NCBI RefSeq assembly: GCF_047663525.1
Contig: NC_092621.1
Location: 75,196,501-75,260,500, forward strand
From: Anas platyrhynchos
Lineage: Eukaryota; Chordata; Aves; Anseriformes; Anatidae
Reading direction: 5' to 3'
Length of the DNA: 64,000 bases
Shown here: positions 22,697 to 32,011 of the stretch, piece by piece
Numbering within the stretch: the stretch's first letter is position 1
How the letters are laid out: the number at the start of each line of letters is the position of its first letter
Made by a program: the position numbers and the translations under genes
The notes under the pieces: generated by a model
Told to the model about the DNA's origin: nothing
Databases searched by the model: none
The model's input: the letters and a program-made list of their open reading frames with translations, nothing else

Positions 22697-24388
22697 ATGG
22701 AGGAGAGTTATGGGCGGAGGCAGAGAGCCAGCGGCACAACAGACACCAGTGCCCAAGGCAGCTCTGGCACCCAGCCCAGCGACACCCCCAAGTGGTACCA
22801 TGGGTACCACAAGGATGCGAGGAACAGGCCGGCCCCCCAGCCACACAGTGACAGGGGGCCTGGGCCTTCTTCCAGTCCAAATGGCGGCATGAGGAACCGG
22901 CAGGACCAGCGGCCAGACCGCCGCCAGGAACGCGCGAGCAACAACAACGCGCAACACAGCGTAGGGCCCAAGCACGGCCAGAAAGAAGATGGCAGTGTGG
23001 GGCCCAGAAATGGAAATGAGGCGCAGAGTGGGACGGGACCTGGGCGTGAAAATGAACAACGCCATGGCTCAGCACCCCAGCCGAGAAAGTGCACGGAAAA
23101 AAGGCATCACATAGAGCCAGCACTCGTCAAGGACAGGCTCAAACAGCAAGGCCAAGCCGTGCGCCGTCCCTCCCCTTATCGAGACAGCGACTCAGGCCAT
23201 GGGCCTTCCAATTCACAGAGCAACGGGATGGGGCGAAGGCAGGAACATCGGGCAGGCAGCCACACGGAGCAGAGGCGCGCCCATGGAGCAAGCAGAGACT
23301 CCTATCAGCATCACGATGGGCACCGCAGCGATGCGTGGAAGAGGCCATCCCCTCCACCATGCAGCGACGGGGGGCCTGGGCCTTCCCAGAGCCGCCACAG
23401 TGGCAAGTGGCAAAGGTACGTCCATTGGGCAGACAGCCACATGCAGCAGAGGCGTGCCCAGAGTCCCCAGCACAGTGCAGGATCCAGGCATGGCCAGAAA
23501 CCTGACGGCAGCATTGGAGCCGCAAATGCAAATCCACCTCCCAGTGGCATGGCACCTCGGCGTGCAAGTGAACGACCCCGTGGCTCGGCACCCCAGCCTG
23601 AAAGGTCTCCTGATGGAAGGCATCGCGTGCAGCCAGGAACAAGCAAGGACGGGCTCCAACACCAGCAAGTCCAAGCCGTGAGTCGCCCTTCCCCTAGACG
23701 AGACAGCGACTCGGGGAATGGGTCTTCCAGCTCACGCCACGATGGCACAAGGCGAAGGCAGGAACATCAGCCAGCCAGCCACACGGAGCAGAGACGCGTC
23801 CATCAAGCAAGCCCAGACACCTACCGGCGGTACCACTGGCACCGCAGCGATGCGAGGAACAGGTCATCCCCTCCACCACGCAGCGACGGGGGCCCTGCGC
23901 CTTCCCACAGCCGCCACAGTGGCATGGGGCAAACGGAGGACTATCATCGGGCAGACAGACACGGGGAGCACAGGCATTCCTACCCCAGGGAAACCAGTGC
24001 AGGACCCAGCCACGGCCACAGATCAGATGCCAGCAGTGGTCGCACGCAGGAAGATCAAGCCAACGGAAGCACTGCACCAAGGAGTGCAAGCGGACGAGCC
24101 CCTGCATCTGCTCCCTGGCCTGAAAACATGCCAAGTGGACGACAGCCCGTTTGGGCAGTCCCAGCCAAGGACTGGCTTTGCCTTCTGCCCAACACTGTGG
24201 AGCCGATGGAGACGGATCCCCCAAGAGACGAGGAGGAGCCGATGGAGGTGGATCCACCTCCACCAGAACTGAGCTGGGACCCCCGCGGCGCGTCCTTGCT
24301 CTCCACTCTCCAAGCGCACAAGGAGCGTTGCAAGAGTGCCCGCCTAGTGCCCTACTCGTCGTCGCGCCAGCCCCGTCGCAAGCATTAG
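22697..24388 (+). CDS. Uncharacterised 563-residue disordered tandem-repeat protein
   Basis: I do not recognise this protein. The start at 22697 is the first ATG after the TATA box and has G at -3 and +4; the same frame is open 18 codons further upstream but without an ATG. The ORF has one exon and ends at TAG 24386-24388. Composition is dominated by Arg, Ser, Pro, Gly, Gln and His with only four Cys, so it is predicted disordered. Most of it is a tandem array with a period of about 172-174 residues (residues 29-87 as a partial first unit, then units starting near residues 88, 260 and 434). Each unit carries recurring motifs such as HGQKxDGS, RPSPxRDSDSG, SHTEQRR and SDGGPGPS, and shorter sub-repeats of about 59 residues. 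The C-terminus is different: a WLCLLP hydrophobic patch near residue 493, a duplicated acidic Pro motif (EPMETDPP and EPMEVDPP, residues 502-521) and a basic tail. Shadow frames on both strands reflect the GC content. A basic nuclear or germline protein is possible but is a guess. Confidence 0.7.
   Translation: MEESYGRRQRASGTTDTSAQGSSGTQPSDTPKWYHGYHKDARNRPAPQPHSDRGPGPSSSPNGGMRNRQDQRPDRRQERASNNNAQHSVGPKHGQKEDGSVGPRNGNEAQSGTGPGRENEQRHGSAPQPRKCTEKRHHIEPALVKDRLKQQGQAVRRPSPYRDSDSGHGPSNSQSNGMGRRQEHRAGSHTEQRRAHGASRDSYQHHDGHRSDAWKRPSPPPCSDGGPGPSQSRHSGKWQRYVHWADSHMQQRRAQSPQHSAGSRHGQKPDGSIGAANANPPPSGMAPRRASERPRGSAPQPERSPDGRHRVQPGTSKDGLQHQQVQAVSRPSPRRDSDSGNGSSSSRHDGTRRRQEHQPASHTEQRRVHQASPDTYRRYHWHRSDARNRSSPPPRSDGGPAPSHSRHSGMGQTEDYHRADRHGEHRHSYPRETSAGPSHGHRSDASSGRTQEDQANGSTAPRSASGRAPASAPWPENMPSGRQPVWAVPAKDWLCLLPNTVEPMETDPPRDEEEPMEVDPPPPELSWDPRGASLLSTLQAHKERCKSARLVPYSSSRQPRRKH
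22781..24110 (+). repeat. Tandem repeat inside the 563-codon ORF, period 516-522 bp
   Basis: The codon for the Ser of the HSxGxxHG motif occurs at 22958, 23474 and 23996, giving spacings of 516 and 522 bp, both multiples of three. A partial unit precedes the first (the KDARNR...SDRGPGPS part) and a partial, divergent one ends the array. Inside a unit, the SDxGxGPS motif recurs 177 bp (59 codons) apart (Ser codons 23207 and 23384), so a smaller ancestral unit was probably tripled. Units A and B look roughly three-quarters identical in DNA by eye. Confidence 0.85.
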
Positions 24389-24443
24389 CTTGCGACGGAG
24401 CCCCCAAGCACCATGGACATGCCTACCTGCAAGACGTCCCACC

Positions 24444-24495
24444 AATAAACCACTCTGTTGCTAATTCTCAGGGGTTGTGTGTGTGTGTTTCTTTC
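24444..24495 (+). terminator. Poly(A) signal AATAAA plus GT-rich downstream element
   Basis: AATAAA at 24444-24449, 56 nt after the stop of the 563-codon ORF, is followed about 20 nt later by GGGGTTGTGTGTGTGTGTTT (24471-24490). This is a textbook cleavage and polyadenylation layout. It gives a transcript of roughly 1.9 kb with a very short 3' UTR. Confidence 0.75.
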
Positions 24496-24744
24496 CCATC
24501 CCCCAGCCCTTGTGCCACAGGCGCCATCCCTTCTGCACAGAGCCTCGAGGAAGAGCACAAGAGAGGACCCAGCTGCCTTCGATCTGCTGCGCTGGGGTGA
24601 CAGGAGGAGTCCCCGAGGGCCACCGTGCACCTCTAACATTTGTGAAAATAGACCGAGGGAGGGCTGAAAATAGGAGTGTGTAAGCGATTAGAGGTGGCTA
24701 AGTTCTTCTCCTAGGAACGGGTTTCTCTAGCTGAGTGATTGGTA

Positions 24745-25025
24745 ACAACAGTCGTGGAGAAGGCTGAGGTACTCAGCAATTTCTTTGCCTCCATCTGCAC
24801 TGGTAGACGGGCTTCCCAAGCCTTTCATGGCCCTGAACCCACAGGCGGAGGCTGGGAGATCAAAGTCCCACCCACTGTAAGTGAAGAGCAGGTTCGAGAC
24901 CACCTGATGGATCTCAGCAGGGACAGGTCTATGGGACCTGATGACATGAATCCCAGGGTCCTGAGGGAACTGGCTGATGGAGTTGTCAAACCTCTCTCCA
25001 TCCTAGTTGAAAAGTCCTGGCATTT
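24745..25025 (+). mobile_element. CR1 LINE fragment (pol, N-terminal RT part), older subfamily
   Basis: The frame reads a CR1 pol segment ([11 protein letters not shown] ... [19 protein letters not shown]). It corresponds to the same pol region as in the copies at 25.2 and 27.6 kb but diverges from them. The next CR1 tail interrupts it at 25026. The bases between 24496 and 24744 show nothing recognisable. Confidence 0.85.
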
Positions 25026-25127
25026 CACAGCATCACAGAATTTCTAGGTTGGAAGAGACCTCTAGATCATCAAGTCCAACCTCTGACCTAACCCTAACAA
25101 GTCCTCCACTAAACCATATCACTAATA
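25026..25127 (-). mobile_element. CR1 LINE 3' tail inserted between two + strand CR1 pieces
   Basis: CACAGAATTTCTAGGTTGGA and the following complement of GGTTGGACTTGATGATCT is a CR1 3' end in reverse orientation. It ends where the + strand CR1 sequence (the TACATCAAC region) resumes. Confidence 0.8.
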
Positions 25128-26865
25128 TTGTTGATACAAATACATCAACGCCAAACGGAGGACTAAGGAGAATCTCCATCCTTTACTGGATGCAGGGGGA
25201 AGTTTTGTGATGAGAAATGAGGAAAAGGGGAGGTGCTTAATGCCTTCTTTGTCTCAGTCTTTAGCGGTAATACCGGTTGTTCTCTGGATACCCAGTATCC
25301 TGAGCTGGCAGAAGGGGATGGGCAGCAGGATGTGGCCCTCACTATCCACAAAGAAATCGTTGGCGACCTGCTACGGCACTTGGATGTGCGCAAGTCGATG
25401 GGGCCAGATGGGATCCACCCGAGGGTACTGAGAGAACAGGTGGAGGAGCTGGCCAAGCCGCTTAGCACCATTTATCCACAGTCCTGCCTTTTGGGGGAGG
25501 TCCCAGTCGACTGGCGGTTTGACCTCAGTGCTGGGGAAGCTCATGGAGCACATTGTCTTGAGTGTCATCACACGGCACTTGCAGGGCAAGCAGGCGGTCA
25601 GGCCCAGTCAACATGGGTTTATGAAAGGCAAGTCCTGCCTGACGAACATGATCTCCTTCTATGACCAAGTGAAGTGCTTGGTGGATGAGGGAGAGGCTGT
25701 GGATGTGGTCTGCCTTGACTTCAACAAGGCTTTTGACACCGTCTCCCATAGCATTCTCCTCAAGAAACTGGCTGCTCGTGGCTTGGACTGGCGCACGCTT
25801 CGTTAGGTTAGAAACTGGCTGGATAGCTGGGCCCAAAGAGTTGTGGTGAATGTAGACAAATCCAGTTGGAGGTCGGTCACTAGTGGCGTCCCCCAGGGCT
25901 CGGTGCTGGGGCCGGTCCTCTTTAATATCTTTATCGATGATCTGGGTGAGGGCATTGAGTGCACCCTCAGTAAGTTTGCAGATGACACCAAGTTAGGTGC
26001 GTGTGTCGATTTGCTAGAGGGTAGGAAGGCTCTGCAGGAGGATCTGGATAGGCTGGAGCGACGGGCTGAGGTCAACTGCATGAAGTTCAACAAGACCAAG
26101 TGCCGGGTCCTGCACCTGGGCCGCAATAACACCAAGCAGAGCTACAGGCTGGGAGAGGAGTGGTTGGAGAGCTGCCAGGCAGAGAAGGACCTGGGAGTAT
26201 TGGTGGATAGTCGGCTGAATATGAGCCAGCAGTGTGCTCAGGTGGCCAAGAAGGCCAACAGCATCCTGGCTTGTATCAGAAACAGTGTGACCAGCAGGGC
26301 TAGGGAGGTGATCGTCCCCCTGTACTCGGCTCTGGTGAGGCCACGCCTCGAGTACTGTGTTCAGTTTTGGGTCCCTCGCTACAAGAAGGACATGGAGGTG
26401 CTCAAGCAAGTCCAGAGAAGGGCGACGAAGCTGGTGAGGGGCCTGGAGAACAAGTCCTACGAGGAGCGGCTGAGGGAGCTGGGCTTGTTCAGCCTGGAGA
26501 AGAGGAGGCTCAGGGGCAACCTTATCGCTCTCTACAGGTACCTTAAAGGAGGCTGTAGCAAGGCAGGGGTTGGTCTGTTCTCCCACGTGCCTGGTGACAG
26601 GACGAGGGGGAATGGGCTGAAGTTGTGCCAGGGGAGTTTTATGTTGGATGTTAGGAAGAACTTCTTTACCGAGAGGGTTGTGAGGCATTGGAACGGGCTG
26701 CCCAGGGAAGTGGTGGAGTCACCATCCCTGGAGGTCTTTAAAAGACGTTTAGATGTTGAACTTAGCGATATGGTTTAATGGTTGACCTGTTAGTGTTTGG
26801 TCAGAGGTTGGACTCGATGATCTTGAGGTCTCTTCCAACCTAGAAATTCTGTAATTCTGTGTGAC
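25128..26865 (+). mobile_element. CR1 LINE, 5'-truncated, with long but broken reverse transcriptase ORF
   Basis: This is the 3' half of CR1, running from the endonuclease/RT spacer to the tail (GATGATCTTGAGGTCTCTTC, then ATTCTGTAATTCTGTG). The pol frame appears in pieces: 25233 to about 25515 (FFVSVFSGNT, HLDVRKSMGPDGIHPRVLRE), 25519-25806 (LDFNKAFDTVSHSIL, the first catalytic Asp block) and 25843-26778 ([11 protein letters not shown], then the FADD box at 25975-25986, through to the C-terminus). A deletion of about 20 codons with a frame change lies near 25515, and a TAG at 25804 separates the last two pieces, which are otherwise in the same frame. The element is not active but is fairly young. 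Confidence 0.93.
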
Positions 26866-26879
26866 TAAGCTCTACATCT

Positions 26880-27069
26880 GAACCTCCAGGTTAAAGACCT
26901 CCAGGGATGGTGACTCCACCACTTCCCTGGGCAGCCCGTTCCAATGCCTCACAACCCTCTCGGTAAAGAAGTTCTTCCTAACATCCAACCTAAATCTCCC
27001 CTGGCACAACTTCAGCCCATTCCCCTTCATCCTGTCACCAGGCCAACAGGGAGAACAGGTCTGTTCTCC
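26880..27069 (-). mobile_element. CR1 LINE 3' fragment in reverse orientation
   Basis: The reverse complement matches the last part of pol in the neighbouring + strand CR1 (GGCTGCCCAGGGAAGTGGTG, GTTAGGAAGAACTTCTTTAC, CCTGGTGACAGGATGA). It abuts the right arm of the inverted repeat, and has a small palindrome GGAGAACAGACCTGTTCTCC at the join. Confidence 0.85.
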
Positions 27070-27565
27070 AGCCTCTCATCAGTGTAACACGGAATCATAG
27101 AGACAGTAGGGTTGGAAAAGACCTCCAAGATCGTCTGGTCCAACCATCACCCCACCACAAATGTCACCCAATAAAGCATGTCCCTATGCACCAGGTCCAA
27201 CTTTTCCTTGAACACCCTCAGCGACAGTGACTCGAGCGCTTCCCTGGGCAGCCCGTCCCACTGCTTGTCTGCTCTTGCTGAGAAGAAATGTCTCCTAATT
27301 GTTTTAATTGTTGAAGAGTAGTGCTCTTTGTTCAATTCTTTGTTTTAATCGTTGAAGGGTAGGGGCATGATGTTTCCATTTTTCCAGTGGCAGGGACATT
27401 GCGCAAATTCTGCCACTTTTTGCCCAAATTGCCAGTTTTCTCCTCACAAAACTGGCTGCTCATGGCTCCTCCGCCGGTTCTCTCAGTACCCTCGGGTGGA
27501 TCCCATCCGTCCCCATCGACTTGCGCACATCCAAGTGCTGTAGCAGGTTGCCAACCATTTCTTTG
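27070..27565 (-). repeat. Right arm of the 496-bp identical inverted repeat
   Basis: This is the exact reverse complement of 21827-22322 as read base by base. It contains the 3' tail, pol C-terminus and an internally deleted RT stretch of a minus-strand CR1. Unlike the left arm, CR1 sequence continues beyond its outer end in the same frame (the FFASVFSGNT...ALTIHKEMVG region to the right), so this side is probably the source. Confidence 0.95.
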
Positions 27566-27918
27566 TGGATGGTGAGGGCCACATCCTGCTCGCCATCCCC
27601 TTCCGCCAGCTCAGGGTACTGGCTATCCAGAGAACAACTGGTATTGCCGCTAAAGACTGAGGCAAAGAAGGCATTAAGCACCTCATCTTTTTCCTCATCT
27701 ATTGCAACAAAGTTTCCCTCCACATCCAGTAAAAAGGAAGGAGATTCTCCTTAGTCCTTCTTTTCATGTTGATGTATTTATAAAAACATTTTCTGTTTTC
27801 TTTAACAGTAGTAGCCAGATTGAGCTCCAGATGAGCTTTGGCCTTTCTAATTTTGTCCCTGCACATCCTTAAAACATCCTTATAGTCCTCCTGAGTGGCC
27901 TGCCCTCTTTTCCAAAGG

Positions 27919-28710
27919 TCATAAACCCTCTTTTTTTCTCCTAAGCTTAAGCCACAACTCTCTGTTCAGCCAGGCCAGTCTTCTACGCCAGCTCGTCTTT
28001 GGGCACGTGGGGACAGACCGCTCCTGAGCCATTAAGATTTCCTTCTTGAGGAGTGCCCAGCCTTCCTGGACTCCTCTGCCCTTTGGAACTGCCTCCCAAT
28101 GGACTCTGCCAACCAATGTCCTCAGCAGCACAAAGTCGGCCCTCCAGAAGTCCAAGACAGCAGTGTTAGTGGTCTCCCTCCTGGCTTCCCCAAGAATAGT
28201 GGACTGCACCATTTCATGGTCACTCTGCCCAAGACAGCTTCTGACAACCACATCCTCCACCAGTCCTTCTCTGTTTGTGAAGAGAAGGTCTAGCGGGGCG
28301 CCACCCCTGGCAGGCTCACTAACCAGCTGTGTCAGGAAGCTGTCTTCCACTCTCTCCAGAAACCTCCTAGACTGCTTTCTCTGGGCTGTGTTGTGCTTCC
28401 AGGATATGTCAGGGAAGTTGAAGTCCCCCAAGAGTACAAGCACTGAAGATTTTGCAACTTCTGTCAGCTGCCTGTAGAACTCCTCATCCGTCTCCTCATC
28501 CTGGTTCGGCGGTCTATAACAGACCCCCACCAGGATGCTTGCCTTGTTGGCCTTCCCGCTGATCCTAACCCAAAGGGACTCAACCTTAACCCATAGGGAC
28601 TCAACCTTATCATTCCCAGCCTCAAATTCCATGACATCAAAACTCTCTCTGATACAGAGAGCCACACCACCACCCCTCCCGTGCTGCCTGTCCCTTCTGT
28701 AGCCAGGCAT
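27919..28710 (-). pseudogene. CR1 ORF2 apurinic/apyrimidinic-type endonuclease domain (fragment)
   Basis: A 263-codon open stretch of CR1 ORF2 makes the first-strand nick in target-primed reverse transcription. Visible motifs are RGGGVALCIRES, GVCYRPPN, the catalytic LLGDFNFPD block and QSDHEMV (the SDH active-site motif). A direct repeat (VESLWVK twice) marks a small internal duplication. It is cut off from a functional protein by a stop just upstream and by frameshifts before the RT part. Confidence 0.9.
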
Positions 28711-29345
28711 TGCAGCACTCTAGTCATGAGAGTGGTCCCACCACGTTTCCGTGATGGCAACCAAGTCATAGCCTGCCTGCTGCATGATGGCTTCCAGCTC
28801 CTCCTGTTTGTTACCCATGCTGCGTGCCTTAGTGTAGATGCACTTCAGTTGGGCCATTGCCTTATCCCCCGGCCTAGCCATTGTTACCCTTGGCACATCT
28901 CCAACAAGCGTTATTTCAGCCCCATCCCCCTTCTTAATTAGTTTAAAGCCCGCTCAGTGAGCCCTGCCAGCTCCTGGGCTAGGATCCATTTTCCCCTTAG
29001 AGATAGGTGGGACCCATCTGCAGCCATCAGGCCGGGTCCCAGGTGGTAAAAAACAAAAACAACGACAAAATTTCTGTGTTGGCATCAGCTTCTGAGCATT
29101 GTGTTTATCAAGTGGGCTTTCCAAGTCCTCTCTGTCCCTCTCTTTCATTGCTGCCAGCCTGGACTGTTAAAAGAGGATAATAGTCAGAGGGGCGAACCAG
29201 GTTGGGAAGCTTTTTGGCAATGTCCCTGACCCTGGCCCCAGGGAGGCAGCTGACTTCTATATGGGTAGAGTCAGGCTGACAAATAGGTCCCTCTGTTCCC
29301 CTGAGAAGGGAATAACTAGAGACAATGGGTTTGTGTACAAACCTG

Positions 29346-30384
29346 GATAACTAAGCCTTTCCTTTCATTACTACCACAGTGCCCTTTGTGGACACGTGTC
29401 CCCAGGGCTGGATCTGATGCAACCCTGCAGTCGTGCAATTCCTCCTTGGCACAGTGCAGGAGAGCCCTGCCTGGAGAAAAGGCTCACCTGAATCATAGTT
29501 GGCTTCATGGAAACAGGAATTGCTGCACTTTGGCAATCTCCCTTCCTCCTCATTTCACTGTTTTCTTCAGCCTCAGCATTTTGTGTGTGCCTCTGGACAC
29601 CCCTCTCGCAAGAAGAGAGCGAGGCACTGAGAATCCAGGACTGCTGCTGGCAGAGCTCATACAGCCTTGTTGATCTGCAGTGCTGGGGTCCCAGGTCACT
29701 TTCTGTCTCATTTATGGTGCTCAGGTGGTTTCTTTTGGGTATCATGCTGCAGAAGGCCATACTGAAGTGTTATCAGAGCGTCTGCAGCATGTGTTGAAGG
29801 CAGATGGCACAAGGCTTTGCCACACATCAGCACCTTTTCCCTTTCCCAGTGCTTCAGCAACCATCTTTACAATGTCTGGGGTTTGGGGCATGAAGATGGT
29901 GCCTCCTCCTTTACTTTGGGTGCTCTGAGATGAGGGTGAAGCTGCATCCCAGGATGGTGGCTTGCAGACAGCTCTTGTGAAAAGCGTCACCATCCCAGGT
30001 TTGCATGGGGGCTACAGCCCCGGGTATGCAGTGAAATCCTGCAGCTATGAAATGGCCCTCTAATATAATCCTGAAGGCCTTGGCGATGCTTTTGTTTAGT
30101 CTCCTCATCGGGCAAATATTTCTCAACATCTATTGGGAAATTTCAAACACCTCATCACTGATTTATTGTGCTTCTCTTCTTTTTGTTGGACTATCGCATT
30201 GCAGGCTGGTGCGTCGGAGGAGTGGGAGAGGAGTGATGCAGGAGGGGTCACCTGCAGCTTTCAGCAGCAAGGCAGAAATCTACTGGTGTTGCAGCATCCC
30301 CAGCAGCTCCAGAGACACTGCTGCAAGAGGTCTGCCACCTCTCCTGCAAGAAAAAGGGTTACTTTATGCAGTAAGGGTTTGGTA
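29346..30384. other. Intergenic, nothing firm
   Basis: No gene is supported. The open frames are short and overlapping. The right end may hold the degraded 5' part of the LTR described next. Confidence 0.5.
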
Positions 30385-31393
30385 GCAGGGGGGGTTGTAG
30401 AGGTGGTCTCTGTGAGCAGCACCCAGCAGCTGCCCCATGCCAGAGCAGAGCCAGCTCCAGCTGCTCGAAAAGGGACCTGCTGCTGACCAGAGCTGAGACA
30501 GTGTGAGATGCTGCTCTGGGAGAGCAGATTGAAGTGACGGAAAAAAAAACAACCCTGCTGCACAACAGCAGCTGGGAGTGAGAGGAGTGAGGAACAGCCC
30601 TGCAGCCCCCACGGGCAGTGCAGCAGGAGGGCAGGAGGTGCTGCAGGCAGGCAGCAGCAGTTCCCCTGAGGGCTGTGCAGGGAGAGGCCCCTGGTGGAGC
30701 AGGCTGTCCCCCTGCAGCCCATGGGTCCCCCATGGAGCAGATCTCCACGCTGCAGCCCCCCCATGGGTGGAGGAGCCCCCGATGGAGCAGGTGGATGTGG
30801 CCTGGAGGAGGCTGTGGCCTATGGAGAGCCCCTGCAGGAGCAGGGGTCTGGGGGGAGCTGCCCCCACCCGTGGGGGACCCGTGCTGAGCAGTTTGCTCCT
30901 GGGGGATGGATGGACCCCATGGTATGGAGCTGTGTGGGAGCAGTTCCTGAAGAGCTGCTCTGCTGCCTGTGGGGAGTCCTCACAAGATCATTTCGGAAAG
31001 GATGGCATCCTGTGGGAGGCACCCTGCGTGGAGCAGGGCAGAGAGGGACCGTGAGGGAGCAGCAGAGATGAAGCGTCAGGGACTGACTGCAGCCCCCATT
31101 CCCTGTTCCTCTGTGCTGGTCAAGAGGAGGAGGTGGCGAGGATGGATGGAGGGCAGGTGTTTGTAGCTTGCTTTTAGTTCTTCATTGTTCTAGTCTGTTA
31201 GTAATGGGTAATAAATTACTTTAATCTCCCTATGCTGAGTCTGTTCTGCCTGTTAAGATAATTGCTGAGCGATCTCTCCATCCTTATCTCAAACCTTCAG
31301 CCCTTCTTCACTGTATTTTCTCCCCCTCTTCCTATGAGGAAGTGAGGTGGAATTTAGTTGGCCACCAGGGTGAAACACCACAAATCCACCACA
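30385..31393 (+). mobile_element. Endogenous retrovirus LTR (solo or truncated), ERV-L-like, + orientation
   Basis: The sequence reads like a long avian ERV LTR. It has a GC-rich array of short imperfect repeats built on CCCATGG...GGAGCAG (30660-31050), then GGGTAATAAATTACTTTAAT with the AATAAA signal at 31210-31215. The conserved R/U5-like run TGCTGAGTCTGTTCTGCCTG follows, and the end is ...CCACCACA at 31393. No gag or pol follows on the right. The 5' boundary is uncertain because the left end is degraded. Confidence 0.7.
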
Positions 31394-32011
31394 TTTTTTG
31401 TCCTTCTTTCCTGCTGCACTGCCTGAGCCGTTGCTGCTCTTTTGTCCCTTGCCTCAGCTGATTCTGCAGCAACGCCACAAGCAGAGGCACAGCATGCTTA
31501 CCTTGTAACCCCAAGGTGTCTTCCCTACCTGCATGTGTTTTGAAGACATTTTAGATAGCAAGGATGCACCACAGCAGGGTTATCTCTTTCCAAGTAACAC
31601 CAACCCTTGTCCTCCTCTCACATCCCCCGTTCCCACCAGCACTAGCCAGCTGGGGCTCGCCACGTGGCCTCCACTTGCCTTCCTTCAAATACCATCTGAA
31701 AACATTTTCATCCCCCAGAGTGTCTTTCTGAACCCATGACAGACTCCTTCTCCCAGCTTCTTGCTCAGCTTTGTGATATTAATGAATGAAAAGCCTGCTC
31801 TGAGACAGGGATGTTGGCCAACAGGAACTTCACTGTTGACGTTACACATCAAGCGGTGCCAAGAACATAGTAGGTCTTAACAGTTAGAGAAAAACAAATA
31901 CTGGGCTCTGCAGCCTTTTGGTGGGAACACTGTTTCTGCAAACCCAGGAGCCTGAAATGAAACAGGAAAATTTCTCCATAAATGTCCAACCCACCTTTGA
32001 TTCAGAGTGCT
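31394..32011. other. Intergenic, nothing recognised
   Basis: Unremarkable sequence between the LTR and the GGGAA array. Confidence 0.5.

Larger units (their letters stand above)
27070..29345 (-). mobile_element. CR1 LINE, internally deleted, with endonuclease ORF and part of ORF1
   Basis: Reading leftward from 29345, there is a degraded ORF1 C-terminal part (ARVRDIAKKLPNLVRPSDYY, around 29250-29160), the ORF1/ORF2 junction near 28960, the endonuclease domain, the N-terminal RT part (27723-27460), then a jump by internal deletion to the pol C-terminus and tail at about 27090. A TAG interrupts the frame just before the endonuclease ORF (in the ITETWWDHSHD region). It is the longest CR1 in the window and the host of the right inverted-repeat arm. 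Confidence 0.9.

Noticed and set aside
22508..24407. Several 100-240 codon frames on both strands over the repeat-protein gene
   Set aside because: They result from high GC and tandem repeats. Only the 563-codon frame has an ATG placed between promoter and poly(A) signals.
24888..24905. GGTTCGAGACC resembling a tRNA T-loop
   Set aside because: It lies inside CR1 pol sequence, with no matching A box or cloverleaf around it.
21827..27565. Inverted arms as terminal inverted repeats of a DNA transposon
   Set aside because: The arms are internal CR1 sequence, the right one continues outward into the same CR1, and no target duplication flanks the pair.
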